Virus record (IMG/VR): IMGVR_UViG_3300032116_000424 | Coordinates: 1-43,497 of that record | DNA from: a virus | Length of the DNA stretch: 43,497 bases | Direction: 5' to 3' (one strand) | Shown here: in pieces, positions 33,632 to 41,181 of the stretch | How positions within the stretch are numbered: position 1 is the stretch's first letter | How the letters are laid out: each line of letters starts with the position of its first letter | Notes under the pieces: model-generated | What the model saw: only the letters and a program-made list of their open reading frames with translations | What the model was told of the DNA's origin: nothing | Database searches by the model: none | Position numbers and translations under genes: made by a program

Positions 33632-35902
33632 ATGAGCTTCAAGGAACCGAGCAGAGTCTGGAACGTCGTCAGCGCCATGCTGGAGGCGGAGCAACCGCGA
33701 TCCCGCAATCGGGCGCGCATCAACGCCGTTTTTAACGGCAACCCTCCGTATTCCGCAGAGGAGGCACGCGACAATCGGATTCAGACCAACGTGAACTTTC
33801 TGGAAGGCACCAGGATTATCCACGCGGCGCGTCAGCAGTTCACCAACGCGTTCCTGAAGCCGCAGAATTACTTCTCGGTCGGACTGGACATCGGCCCACG
33901 CGACAAGCGCACCCAGTGGGGCAACATCATCACGAAGCAGATTAACCGCGTGATGAAACGGTCGGCCAAATACTCGACTGTCTTGGAGTCCCAGTTTGCT
34001 GCCACCGTGCTTCACGGCATCGGCCCAGTGACTTGGCTCCGTGATCGCGACTGGTGCCCATCGGCTCGCGGCACCGAGGACATTCTTGTCCCGACCAACA
34101 CGCTCACGTCGCTCGATAACCTCTCGCACTTCGCGATCTACACCTCGTTCACGGCGCAGGACCTGATCCGCATGACCCGTGGCGAGAACGTCGATCCGGG
34201 CTGGAACCTCAAACTGGTGAACCAGCTGCTGGCAGCGATGATCGAGCGTGAGGCGACCAGCCTTCAGGTCAACGACTGGTCCGGCCAGTACTTCCCGGAG
34301 AAGATTGAGGAAGACTTCAAGGAGAACTCTGGCTACTGGGGTTCCGACGCGACGCCGGTGCTGCGCTGCTACGATTTCTACTTCTTGGACACCACGACTG
34401 ACGATCCCTCCTGGCGACGTCGCATCATCGTGGACCAGTACAACAGCGGTATCGGCAATATGCAGACCGCTGGTCAGTGGCTCTTCGATGCCGGCGATCG
34501 GTCCTACGGTCGCGATATCTTCGAGTTGATGCACACCCAGTTTGCTGACGGCGCTGTGGTGCCTCCGTTCCGCTGGCACTCGGTGCGCTCGCTGGGTTAC
34601 TTGCTCTACGCAGTCTGCCATCTCCAGAACCGACTCCGCTGTAAGTTCACTGACTCCGTGTTCGAGCAGATGCTCTGGCTCTTCCGCAACGTCGCGGACG
34701 GCGACATGGAACGCATGGAGAAGATTGACCTCTTCAACATGGGCGTGATCCCCGAGGGCCTGTCGTGGGTTCCGCAGTCTGAGCGGCACGTCGTGGACTA
34801 CACGATGCTTTCGGGCGCCATGGCCATGCACCGGCAGATCATGGCCGAGTCCAGCGCTGCCTACACTCAAGACGTCAACGACGGTTCTTCCAAGGAACTG
34901 ACCGCGACCGAGGTGATGGCCCGCGTGAACAACGCCAATGCGCTCATGGGCTCGATGCTCACCCGCGCTTACACCCAGCAGACCTTCCAGTACCGCGAGA
35001 TCGCTCGCCGGTTCTGCACGATCGACCATCCCGACTGCATTCAGTTCCGTCGCAAGTGCGAAGCTGAAGGTGTCGATCCGTCCGTGTTCAACAACCTCGA
35101 TAGCTGGGACATCATGCCCGAGCGCGTCATGGGTTCCGGCAACAAGATGCTGGAGATCGCGCAGGCCGACCGCCTCATGGCTATCCGCCCGTTGCTAGCA
35201 CCCGATTCTCAGGCCGAGGTCGTGCATATGTACGTCGAGGCCAACACCGACGATCCGCTCCTGGCGAACCGCCTCGCACCAGTGGACAGCAAGCCTGTCT
35301 CCCCGGCGGTCGAGCGCGCTACGCTGGCTTGGGGTACGCTCATCGACGGCCAGCCGGTGGTTATCGCCAGCGCGATCAACCGGCCCGAGTACATCCAGAC
35401 GCTCCTGCAAATGCTGGGCGCTGCGATCGGCAAGATCGAGCAGGCCGGCGGTATGCCGACCATGGAACGCGTCATGGGCTTGGCGAACGTGATCCAGCAC
35501 ATCCAGGAGCAGATCCAGCTGATCGCTCAGGACCCCGGCCAGGAGCAGAACATCAAGCTCTACATGGACGGCATCGGTCAGGCGTCGAACTACATCAAGG
35601 GCTACGTGCAACGTCTCCAGGAGCAGGCACAGGCTCAGGCCGAGGCCGGCGCAGCTGGCAATGGCATGGACGCCGAGACGGCTGCGAAGATCCAGTCGAT
35701 GATCATCACTGCCCAATCGAAGTCTCAGATCGCCGCTGCGAATGCCGAGCAGAAGCGCATCCAGAAGCAGGTGGCCTTCGAGCAGGATCAGCAGCGCAAG
35801 AACGCCAGCACGATCGCCGAGGCTCAGCGCAAGGGCGCTATGACTCGGGCTGATATTGCCGCGATGGATCTCAAGACTCAGGCCGACATCCTTAACCAAT
35901 GA
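33632..35902 (+). CDS. Portal protein, 756 aa
   Basis: Large helical protein with the size and position of podovirus portals. Features: NVNFLEGTRIIHAARQQFTN near the start, a long middle with polar strands (EILV-type and RIIVDQYNSG stretches), GSSKELTATEVMAR (typical of the portal stem region), and a C-terminal coiled coil rich in Gln and Ala (about 640-756). It follows terL and precedes the scaffold-like gene. The portal forms the 12-subunit entry channel for DNA. I chose ATG 33632 (MSFKEPSRVWNVV). Confidence 0.85.
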   Translation: MSFKEPSRVWNVVSAMLEAEQPRSRNRARINAVFNGNPPYSAEEARDNRIQTNVNFLEGTRIIHAARQQFTNAFLKPQNYFSVGLDIGPRDKRTQWGNIITKQINRVMKRSAKYSTVLESQFAATVLHGIGPVTWLRDRDWCPSARGTEDILVPTNTLTSLDNLSHFAIYTSFTAQDLIRMTRGENVDPGWNLKLVNQLLAAMIEREATSLQVNDWSGQYFPEKIEEDFKENSGYWGSDATPVLRCYDFYFLDTTTDDPSWRRRIIVDQYNSGIGNMQTAGQWLFDAGDRSYGRDIFELMHTQFADGAVVPPFRWHSVRSLGYLLYAVCHLQNRLRCKFTDSVFEQMLWLFRNVADGDMERMEKIDLFNMGVIPEGLSWVPQSERHVVDYTMLSGAMAMHRQIMAESSAAYTQDVNDGSSKELTATEVMARVNNANALMGSMLTRAYTQQTFQYREIARRFCTIDHPDCIQFRRKCEAEGVDPSVFNNLDSWDIMPERVMGSGNKMLEIAQADRLMAIRPLLAPDSQAEVVHMYVEANTDDPLLANRLAPVDSKPVSPAVERATLAWGTLIDGQPVVIASAINRPEYIQTLLQMLGAAIGKIEQAGGMPTMERVMGLANVIQHIQEQIQLIAQDPGQEQNIKLYMDGIGQASNYIKGYVQRLQEQAQAQAEAGAAGNGMDAETAAKIQSMIITAQSKSQIAAANAEQKRIQKQVAFEQDQQRKNASTIAEAQRKGAMTRADIAAMDLKTQADILNQ

Positions 35903-36162
35903 TTCAAACACCCAAGCAAGAGTTTCAGCGCGACAAGCAGCGCCTCCAATCAGTCGAGCGAATGCTCGAAACGCCAGAACTCCAAGCCGCGCTCCTAGCG
36001 GCCTTCAATAATTTCTGCTGGAACCTTCCGCCCTCTGAGAATCCGCAGCATGGCTGGAATGCCAACTGCAAGCGCGCTGGTGCGCGTGCGTTCCTGGAGG
36101 AACTGAATGGTCTGGTGGATTTCCGCGAACCTAAAAAAGCACCGACTCAGAATCTTGAATGA
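35899..36162 (+). CDS. Hypothetical protein, 87 aa
   Basis: No family recognised. Overlaps the portal stop and the scaffold start by four bases each. Sequence MIQTPKQEFQRDKQRLQSVE then LETPELQAALLAAFNNF is helical. Its place between portal and scaffold suggests a head-related role, but this is position only. Confidence 0.6.
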   Translation: MIQTPKQEFQRDKQRLQSVERMLETPELQAALLAAFNNFCWNLPPSENPQHGWNANCKRAGARAFLEELNGLVDFREPKKAPTQNLE

Positions 36163-37409
36163 GCACCGAAATGACACCTCCCGCTGATCGCGGTGGAGAT
36201 TACACGGACGCCTTTGCTGGCATCGACGCCATTGAAGGACAGGGCTTAGAGAACCCAATGGGGTCAGTCAGCCCAGCGCCAATAGCGCCTTCGGCCCCGG
36301 CTGCACCTGCGGCGCCCGTAGCGCCAGTGGCACCCACTCCGGAACCACAGGCCGCTGCCCCGCAGAAGAACGACGACCTGTTCAACCTCGATAAGCTGGT
36401 CGCCCCAAAGACTGAGACGGCCGCACCTGCCAAAACACCGGAGCCGGCCAAGCCGGAGCCCGCGTCGCTCAAGCAGTTCCGCGAGCAGTACGAGATGACC
36501 AAGAAGGAGCGCGATGATTTCGCGGCCAAGGTCGCTGAACTCGAACGCGCAAAGTCTGAAGGCACCCGTAAGGAGGTCGAAGAAGCCACCAAGGCCCTCA
36601 AGGCCGAGATGGATTCGATCCGCAAAAACGCCGAGGAACTCGATACCGAGGTCCGCTACCTGAACTACACGCGTTCGACCGAGTACAAGCAGAAGTACGA
36701 ATCGCCGCTGCGCGAAGCGTGGCAGACCGCTCTGGGTGACATCGACGGCATCCGCGTCACCGATCCGGATGGCACCGAGCGTGATGCAAACCATCAGGAC
36801 ATCATGGCGCTCTTGAACGTGCCGGTGGCTAAGGCTGCTATCATCGCCCAGGAGACCTTCGGGCCGGCCGCTCCAGAGATCATGGCGCATCGCCGTCGGT
36901 TGATTGAGTTGACCCAAGCCCGCGATAGGTCCATCGCCGAGTGGAAGGAAAAGGGCGCCCAGCGTGAGGTTGAGTCAAAGAAGCAGCTGGAGACCCGCCA
37001 GTCGCGTTCCCGCGAGCTTTTCGAGTCCCAGTTTGCTGACTACGAGAAGACCCACGCTCAGCTGTTCGGCAAGGAAGAGGGCGATGAAGATGGTAACAAG
37101 CTCCTCGATGAAAGCGATCGGTTGATCAAGATCGCGTTGAAGGGCGAAGGCGTCGATGCCGACATGGGCTACGACGACAAGGTGGACCTGATCACCAAGG
37201 CTCAGGCTCAGGTGGCTCTGCGGGCGCGTGCCTACGGCCGTGAGCGCCTGCGTGTGATCCGCCTCCAGCAGAAGGTTGCGGAACTGGAGAAGAAGGTCGG
37301 CAAGGTCCGCTCTTCCGAACCCGGTCAGGGTGAAGGCACCTCAACGGCTACCCGCGTGGCGCCTCGAAACGCGGAAGACGCGATCGACGAACTGCCGTCG
37401 GCGTACTAA
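36159..37409 (+). CDS. Scaffold-like protein, 416 aa
   Basis: Long Ala/Pro-rich N-terminal third (repeated PAP/APV), then highly charged coiled coil (AELERAKSEGTRKEVEEATK, AEMDSIRKNAEELD), and a basic helical C-terminus. This composition and the place after portal match phage scaffolds, which guide prohead assembly. The major capsid gene is far away and on the other strand, unlike most podoviruses. It ends in TAA (37407-37409), overlapping the TAG stop of the next, convergent gene. Confidence 0.75.
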   Translation: MSTEMTPPADRGGDYTDAFAGIDAIEGQGLENPMGSVSPAPIAPSAPAAPAAPVAPVAPTPEPQAAAPQKNDDLFNLDKLVAPKTETAAPAKTPEPAKPEPASLKQFREQYEMTKKERDDFAAKVAELERAKSEGTRKEVEEATKALKAEMDSIRKNAEELDTEVRYLNYTRSTEYKQKYESPLREAWQTALGDIDGIRVTDPDGTERDANHQDIMALLNVPVAKAAIIAQETFGPAAPEIMAHRRRLIELTQARDRSIAEWKEKGAQREVESKKQLETRQSRSRELFESQFADYEKTHAQLFGKEEGDEDGNKLLDESDRLIKIALKGEGVDADMGYDDKVDLITKAQAQVALRARAYGRERLRVIRLQQKVAELEKKVGKVRSSEPGQGEGTSTATRVAPRNAEDAIDELPSAY

Positions 37410-37555
37410 CGGGCGGCCTTACGGCCAGCAGCGGCTCGGCGTTGGAACTCTTCCGCGCCGAGCTTTTTTCTGCCGATGAAGGCCGCGAGAGCGCGGGGAT
37501 CATCAGCGCCTTGATTCTTCAGCTTGCGGACCAGTTTGGCGTATTTCGTCTGCAT
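37406..37555 (-). CDS. Small basic protein, 49 aa
   Basis: Begins MQTKYAKLVRKLKNQGADDP and continues RALAAFIGRKKLGAEEFQRR. This layout (a K-L-x-N-Q-G helix, then AFIGRKK-x-G) is recurrent in very small phage proteins; function unknown. The stop is TAG, interleaved with the scaffold TAA. Confidence 0.65.
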   Translation of the reverse strand: MQTKYAKLVRKLKNQGADDPRALAAFIGRKKLGAEEFQRRAAAGRKAAR

Positions 37556-37559
37556 AAAG

Positions 37560-37805
37560 TCACCAGGCGCGGCAGCTCCAGTACTTGGCCGACAGCTTCG
37601 TTCCCGGGGTATCGCAACCATGCCGCGCACGGAAGCTTTTCCGGTTCTTCGCGATGTGCTTCTTGATCGGCATCTTGGGATCGCCGAACCGGACCAATTT
37701 CACCTTGCCATCTTCCTTGGCCAGCACGGCGGACTTCTTGGACGCGCCTGGCGTAGCCTTCGGCTTGTTGTAGCCGGCGAACTTCTGGCCTCGGTAGGTG
37801 ATCAT
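37560..37805 (-). CDS. DUF5872-like protein, 81 aa
   Basis: The C-terminal motif VKLVRFGDPKMPIKKHIAKN then RKSFRARHGCDTPG and KYWSCRAW matches a well-conserved small phage protein family (I believe DUF5872). Its function is unknown. The start at 37805 (MITYRGQKFAGYNK) overlaps the neighbouring stop (ATGA). Confidence 0.75.
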   Translation of the reverse strand: MITYRGQKFAGYNKPKATPGASKKSAVLAKEDGKVKLVRFGDPKMPIKKHIAKNRKSFRARHGCDTPGTKLSAKYWSCRAW

Positions 37806-38017
37806 TTGGTCTTGGGTAGCGCGTACCACCCAGCTGGAATCTTCACAGTCGAAGGGCCGACCAGCTTACCGTCGCGGTCAAACGCGTACACGCTCGCCCG
37901 CGTCGGCTCTGCTAGCATGATCGGATCACCGGAAGGGACCAGGACCACCTTCGTCCGGCATCCCAGGCAGATCGGCAATGCGAGCAGCCAGATCAGACTT
38001 GAGAGGTTTGGGTGCAT
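37802..38017 (-). CDS. Lipoprotein, possible outer spanin, 71 aa
   Basis: Short N-terminus, a hydrophobic segment (SSLIWLLALPIC), then LGC at about residue 20, which looks like a lipobox (atypical, with Cys at -3). The mature part (VVLVPSGDPIMLAEPTRASV then GWYALP) follows a pattern I associate with small phage lysis-module lipoproteins. Outer spanins are such lipoproteins. It overlaps the gene at 37926-38096 by 92 bases, as spanin pairs often do. ATG 38017 chosen; a TTG at 38029 is an alternative. Confidence 0.6.
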   Translation of the reverse strand: MHPNLSSLIWLLALPICLGCRTKVVLVPSGDPIMLAEPTRASVYAFDRDGKLVGPSTVKIPAGWYALPKTK

Positions 38018-38096
38018 TTCCGTCTTCAACCGTTGGCGCAGGCGTTTCCCGGAGCCAATCCAGGAACGCCTTTACCAGTTGGTAGATCCAGTTCAC
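37926..38096 (-). CDS. Small amphipathic protein, possible inner spanin partner, 56 aa
   Basis: GTG start at 38096, overlapping the holin stop (GTGA). The N-terminus is a hydrophobic helix (WIYQLVKAFLDWL); the rest is polar and Pro-rich. It lies between a holin-like gene and an overlapping lipoprotein gene, the place of an inner spanin, but it is shorter than most Rz-type proteins and has no long coil. Confidence 0.5.
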   Translation of the reverse strand: MNWIYQLVKAFLDWLRETPAPTVEDGNAPKPLKSDLAARIADLPGMPDEGGPGPFR

Positions 38097-38287
38097 GCAG
38101 CTGGAGCAGCGGGCGGAGTCGGAGGGGTCTTGCGGTTCTTGTAGATCGACCAAGCGACACCGAATATGGTGATCACAGCGCCGGCAAGCTCGTTGGCTTG
38201 GTCAACGCTGACAATGCCCTTGGCGACCAGAAAACCGCCACCGAACGAGAGTCCGTGGCGGGCGATAGACTTGATTGAATCTTTCAT
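38093..38287 (-). CDS. Holin-like protein, 64 aa
   Basis: Two hydrophobic stretches (LSFGGGFLVAKGIVSV and LAGAVITIFGVAWSIY) separated by a short polar turn (DQANE), with a basic, Pro-rich C-terminal tail (KNRKTPPTPP). This size and topology fit a small phage holin. Holins open the inner membrane to release endolysin. It is coupled on both sides by four-base overlaps. Confidence 0.7.
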   Translation of the reverse strand: MKDSIKSIARHGLSFGGGFLVAKGIVSVDQANELAGAVITIFGVAWSIYKNRKTPPTPPAAPAA

Positions 38288-38490
38288 TTCAGGCCGATCC
38301 TACCAAGCAGTTGAGCCAGCACAACCAAAACCCCGAGGCCGCCAAACAGCTTCCATTGGAACTGCTTGAGGCCTTCGAGGGTGGCTTTGATTCCGTGGAT
38401 GTCGGAGACCATCCCTGCGTCTTTGTCGCCGATGATGGTCTCCAGTCTCACGATACGTACCTCAAGGTTGTGTTGAGTCTCCTCCGGCAT
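38284..38490 (-). CDS. XhlA-like membrane-anchored protein, 68 aa
   Basis: N-terminal coil (RIVRLETIIGDKDAGMVSDI then LEGLKQFQWK) followed by one C-terminal hydrophobic helix (LFGGLGVLVVLAQLL). This is the layout of hemolysin XhlA-like proteins found with phage holins. It sits just upstream of the holin-like gene. Confidence 0.65.
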   Translation of the reverse strand: MPEETQHNLEVRIVRLETIIGDKDAGMVSDIHGIKATLEGLKQFQWKLFGGLGVLVVLAQLLGRIGLK

Positions 38491-38674
38491 TGGTAAGTGC
38501 AGGTTGGGCTGCGGCGTTGGCTTTCTCAGCTGCGTCTGTCGCCAAAGCTACCTTGTCCTGAATTGGAATTCCGATGCGGGCAGCTTGGCCGCCCTGTGAT
38601 CGGATCCCCATTTCAATGAACTGTATGATCGCTTTGGCCTCGTTTTCGGTGAGTTGAACAATGATAGGAATCAT
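38462..38674 (-). CDS. Hypothetical protein, 70 aa
   Basis: Starts MIPIIVQLTENEAKAIIQFI; a short helical protein with an Ala-rich C-terminus. Family unknown. A TTGACG-containing motif lies about 20 bases upstream of its ATG, related to that before recT (see findings). Confidence 0.6.
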   Translation of the reverse strand: MIPIIVQLTENEAKAIIQFIEMGIRSQGGQAARIGIPIQDKVALATDAAEKANAAAQPALTNAGGDSTQP

Positions 38675-38696
38675 GCGGCGTCAGTGTGTGTCAGCG

Positions 38697-39029
38697 TCAA
38701 GCAGCTGGCAACTCTGAAGCGTCATTGGCAACCAAAACCGGCTCCCTCTGAGGCAGCATCGGAGGCACGATCATCTCAGGCTGAGGCTCAGGAGCCGGAG
38801 GATTCGCCAGCTTGTAAGCCTCCACAACCGCAGGAGTCCACAGCGCGTTGGCGATATTCACAACCTCAGTCGGCTGGCCTTCCAGCGAGTCGCCGGGGTT
38901 CAGCGTGTACTGCGAGGTAATCTCTTGGCCGACAATCGTGCCGTCGCTGTCGTAATCAACGCCGGTCGTGACGAACAGGCTGTTGTTGGCGTTCACCTGC
39001 ACTGCGACAATATTGACTGGTACGATCAT
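38697..39029 (-). CDS. Hypothetical protein, paralog of the neighbouring gene, 110 aa
   Basis: Shares LxPGxxLxGQPxxVVxIANAxWTPA with the gene at 39026-39277, so the two are tandem duplicates. The rest has a beta-rich N-terminus (IVAVQVNANNSLFVTT) and a Pro-rich end. Function unknown; position near fibre and lysis genes suggests a structural part. Confidence 0.6.
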   Translation of the reverse strand: MIVPVNIVAVQVNANNSLFVTTGVDYDSDGTIVGQEITSQYTLNPGDSLEGQPTEVVNIANALWTPAVVEAYKLANPPAPEPQPEMIVPPMLPQREPVLVANDASELPAA

Positions 39030-39277
39030 TGGGTGATGGGGCTAGGGGTTTGGCTGGCGGCGTAGGCAGCGACAGCAGCAGGAGTCCAGACAGCGTTGGC
39101 AATCGCAACCACCTGCTCGGGCTGACCCGTAAGGTCTGAGCCGGGAGTGAGGCAATAGCGGCGGAAGGTGGAGGCCTTAACGGCTTCTCCATCGACGATC
39201 TGGTCCGCAAGACGGACTTGAAGCGTCGTGTTGGGGAGAACCTCGCAGAGCGAGAAGATGGTACGTTCAGTGAGCAT
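39026..39277 (-). CDS. Hypothetical protein, paralog of the neighbouring gene, 83 aa
   Basis: Starts at ATG 39277 (MLTERTIFSLCEVLP). The C-terminal half matches its downstream neighbour (GQPEQVVAIANAVWTPAAVA). It overlaps that gene by four bases. A longer start at 39310 would overlap the fibre gene and is less likely. Confidence 0.6.
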   Translation of the reverse strand: MLTERTIFSLCEVLPNTTLQVRLADQIVDGEAVKASTFRRYCLTPGSDLTGQPEQVVAIANAVWTPAAVAAYAASQTPSPITQ

Positions 39278-39281
39278 ATGA

Positions 39282-40397
39282 TTAAACGAAGTAGGTTCCA
39301 CTAAATGCAATTTCCCCAGCGGTATCTATTGGAACAAGTCCATTAACACCTCCTCCGGTTGGTGTTTGAGTTGCCGTAATGTATGTAGAACCAAACTCAA
39401 ACAGACCATACAAAACATTGTTTGCTGTGAGTGCAATTTGAGAGTGGTATCCAATACTGATACCACCGTAGTTTCCAGAAATGTTTGCAGCCGTAAAAGG
39501 AAGGTTGGCAAACCTAAGGTTTCCAGTTCCAGTGTGCGCTGTCCATTGGAGCCAGACATTGATAGTAACAACTCGTCCAACCTTTGTGTAAAATCCAACT
39601 TGCTGCGTGTACGTTCCAACTCCAGCAGCAGTGCTTCCAGTCACCGTCGGCACAAACGTCCCCTCCTCGTAATCATTCAGCAGCTCGGAGGTCATCGTTC
39701 CGCTGCCTTCAGAAGTCGCGGAGAAGTCGATGCCTTTGCCGGAGGTACCCATTACTAGGTTTCCGTTTGCAAGAGACAAATTCCCGGATGTGTCGATGGT
39801 AGCTTTGAGCGATGCGTTTGCGTAAAGACCGAGACTATGGTTTGAAACAGTTCCAACCAAACCAAGTCCTCCAGTTTCACCAAGTACGTTTTGAACGCTG
39901 TTGCCGGTGTAGCGAACACCGCTTCCAGCACTTCCAGCAACATCCAGCACAAACGTCGGAGTCGCCGTCCCAATACCCACCCGATCAGGATATCCAGCCG
40001 GATTAACCACCAGCGTCGTGGTATCCACCGTCAGTGCGCCGGTGATGGTGAGAGCATCTGTGGTCTTGTTGTACGTCAGCCCAGCATCCCCTGCTAGCAC
40101 GCCCCCATCATTGAAGATCACCTGGCCGTTCGCACCCACACCACCTGGCGCCGGCGGAGCGTACATGAACTTCATCAGCTGGTTAGCGATGATGGATTCG
40201 ATGTCCGACTTGGGCTGTGTGACGATCTGGTAGAACTCATTCCACAGCTGTTGCGTGGTCAGGTTCGGGTTGAGCGGCGTGCCGGCATTGGCGTTGGCCA
40301 AGGTTGCAGCGACGACTGACCGCACGGCAGAGATGGAATCTAGGTTCAGCACCTGCTGCGCATCGGTCCTTAGGGTTTGAATTGAAGGGGTAGGCAT
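39282..40397 (-). CDS. Fibre or spike-like protein, 371 aa
   Basis: The middle holds VGIGTATPTFVLDVAGSA, a common sequence of phage fibre head/neck domains, then LYANASLKATIDTSGNLSLA and SEGSGTMTSELLNDYEEGTF, typical of a receptor-binding tip. The last 110 codons or so are clearly AT-richer than the rest (about 39290-39640). It lies between small virion genes rather than with the other tail genes. Confidence 0.75.
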   Translation of the reverse strand: MPTPSIQTLRTDAQQVLNLDSISAVRSVVAATLANANAGTPLNPNLTTQQLWNEFYQIVTQPKSDIESIIANQLMKFMYAPPAPGGVGANGQVIFNDGGVLAGDAGLTYNKTTDALTITGALTVDTTTLVVNPAGYPDRVGIGTATPTFVLDVAGSAGSGVRYTGNSVQNVLGETGGLGLVGTVSNHSLGLYANASLKATIDTSGNLSLANGNLVMGTSGKGIDFSATSEGSGTMTSELLNDYEEGTFVPTVTGSTAAGVGTYTQQVGFYTKVGRVVTINVWLQWTAHTGTGNLRFANLPFTAANISGNYGGISIGYHSQIALTANNVLYGLFEFGSTYITATQTPTGGGVNGLVPIDTAGEIAFSGTYFV

Positions 40398-40400
40398 AGG

Positions 40401-40805
40401 TCAGACAAACTGGGCAAAGGTGTATGAGGGATTGCCGGCGGTAGCAGCGACGCTGATGGCGCCGATGTATCCGTCTAGCATTAAAGGGTCGGAGTGCTTC
40501 GACCCAGTGTTGTGGGCCGGAAGCGCGATGTGGTAGTCGGTGGTGGTGGCGCCAGTTCCAAACTTCACGAACAACTCTTCGTTCTTCTGGTTCTGAAGCG
40601 TGAACTTCCGGCGCAACGGGTTGGCCGCAGACGTGGCTGTAATGGTCAGCAATCCGCCAGGGCTGGTCGTGGTCAGCGGCGCACCTGGTGCAGCAGCCAA
40701 AATCTGCTGAAGCAAGGTCACCATGTAGGTGTCCTTGATGCCCGGCGACAGGCAGTCGAAGCACCCGCTGAGCGAGGCGATCTCTTGGGAAGTCAGGGCT
40801 GGCAT
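40401..40805 (-). CDS. Hypothetical virion-type protein, 134 aa
   Basis: Starts at ATG 40805 (MPALTSQEIASLSGCFDCL) with GAGGAAG upstream. The C-terminal half is beta-rich (KFTLQNQKNEELFVKFGTGA, then DYHIALPAHNTGSK) in the manner of small fibre or decoration proteins. Overlap with the fibre gene is close (four bases between stop and next start). Function not known. Confidence 0.65.
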   Translation of the reverse strand: MPALTSQEIASLSGCFDCLSPGIKDTYMVTLLQQILAAAPGAPLTTTSPGGLLTITATSAANPLRRKFTLQNQKNEELFVKFGTGATTTDYHIALPAHNTGSKHSDPLMLDGYIGAISVAATAGNPSYTFAQFV

Positions 40806-40806
40806 A

Positions 40807-41079
40807 TTAGGCTTCCTCCTCCATGTCTTCCATCTCCATCTCAGGCTTTTCCATCTCCATCTCTTCGACGTCCTGGCGGCCGGACTCACCCAGCGTGATG
40901 CCGTCGAATCCGATGATCTCGATGGTGCCACGCGGCGTGGTGCGCCAGTCAACCATGGCGGTGCCAGAATCACCTTCGAGCCGCAGTTCCTTGGGCGGGG
41001 TGAACTCGACAACTTCGACCTCGGCGCCCATGCGGCCCATGCCGTCCATCTTTCGTTTCCGCATCATTTGTCCGTACAT
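40807..41079 (-). CDS. Hypothetical protein, Met/Glu-rich, 90 aa
   Basis: N-terminus MYGQMMRKRKMDGMGRMG; middle beta-rich (VEVVEFTPPKELRLEGDS then VDWRTTPRGTIEIIGFDG); C-terminus almost only Glu and Met (EEMEMEKPEMEMEDMEEEA). No family recognised. AAAAGGA precedes the ATG at 41079. It is the first gene after the capsid gene. Confidence 0.65.
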   Translation of the reverse strand: MYGQMMRKRKMDGMGRMGAEVEVVEFTPPKELRLEGDSGTAMVDWRTTPRGTIEIIGFDGITLGESGRQDVEEMEMEKPEMEMEDMEEEA

Positions 41080-41100
41080 CGTAAAATCCTTTTCTTGAGA

Positions 41101-41157
41101 GGCTGCCAGCATCCCGGACGCTCCGGAAGGCTGCCAGCACCTCGGGGGCTCCCCCGA
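41101..41157 (-). repeat. Two tandem hairpin units downstream of the capsid gene
   Basis: GGCTGCCAGCA occurs at 41101-41111 and 41129-41139. The first is followed by CCGGA-CGC-TCCGG (41114-41126), the second by TCGGGGG-CT-CCCCCGA (41142-41157). There is no clear T tract. They could weaken readthrough or protect the capsid transcript from 3' decay. Confidence 0.5.
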
Positions 41158-41181
41158 AGGAGAGCCCCGTTTGGTGGTGGT

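Noticed and set aside
33533-35029. 498-residue minus-strand frame across the portal gene
   Set aside because: Antisense of a clear portal gene; no motif, no ribosome site, His/Val/Asp-biased as GC-rich shadows are.
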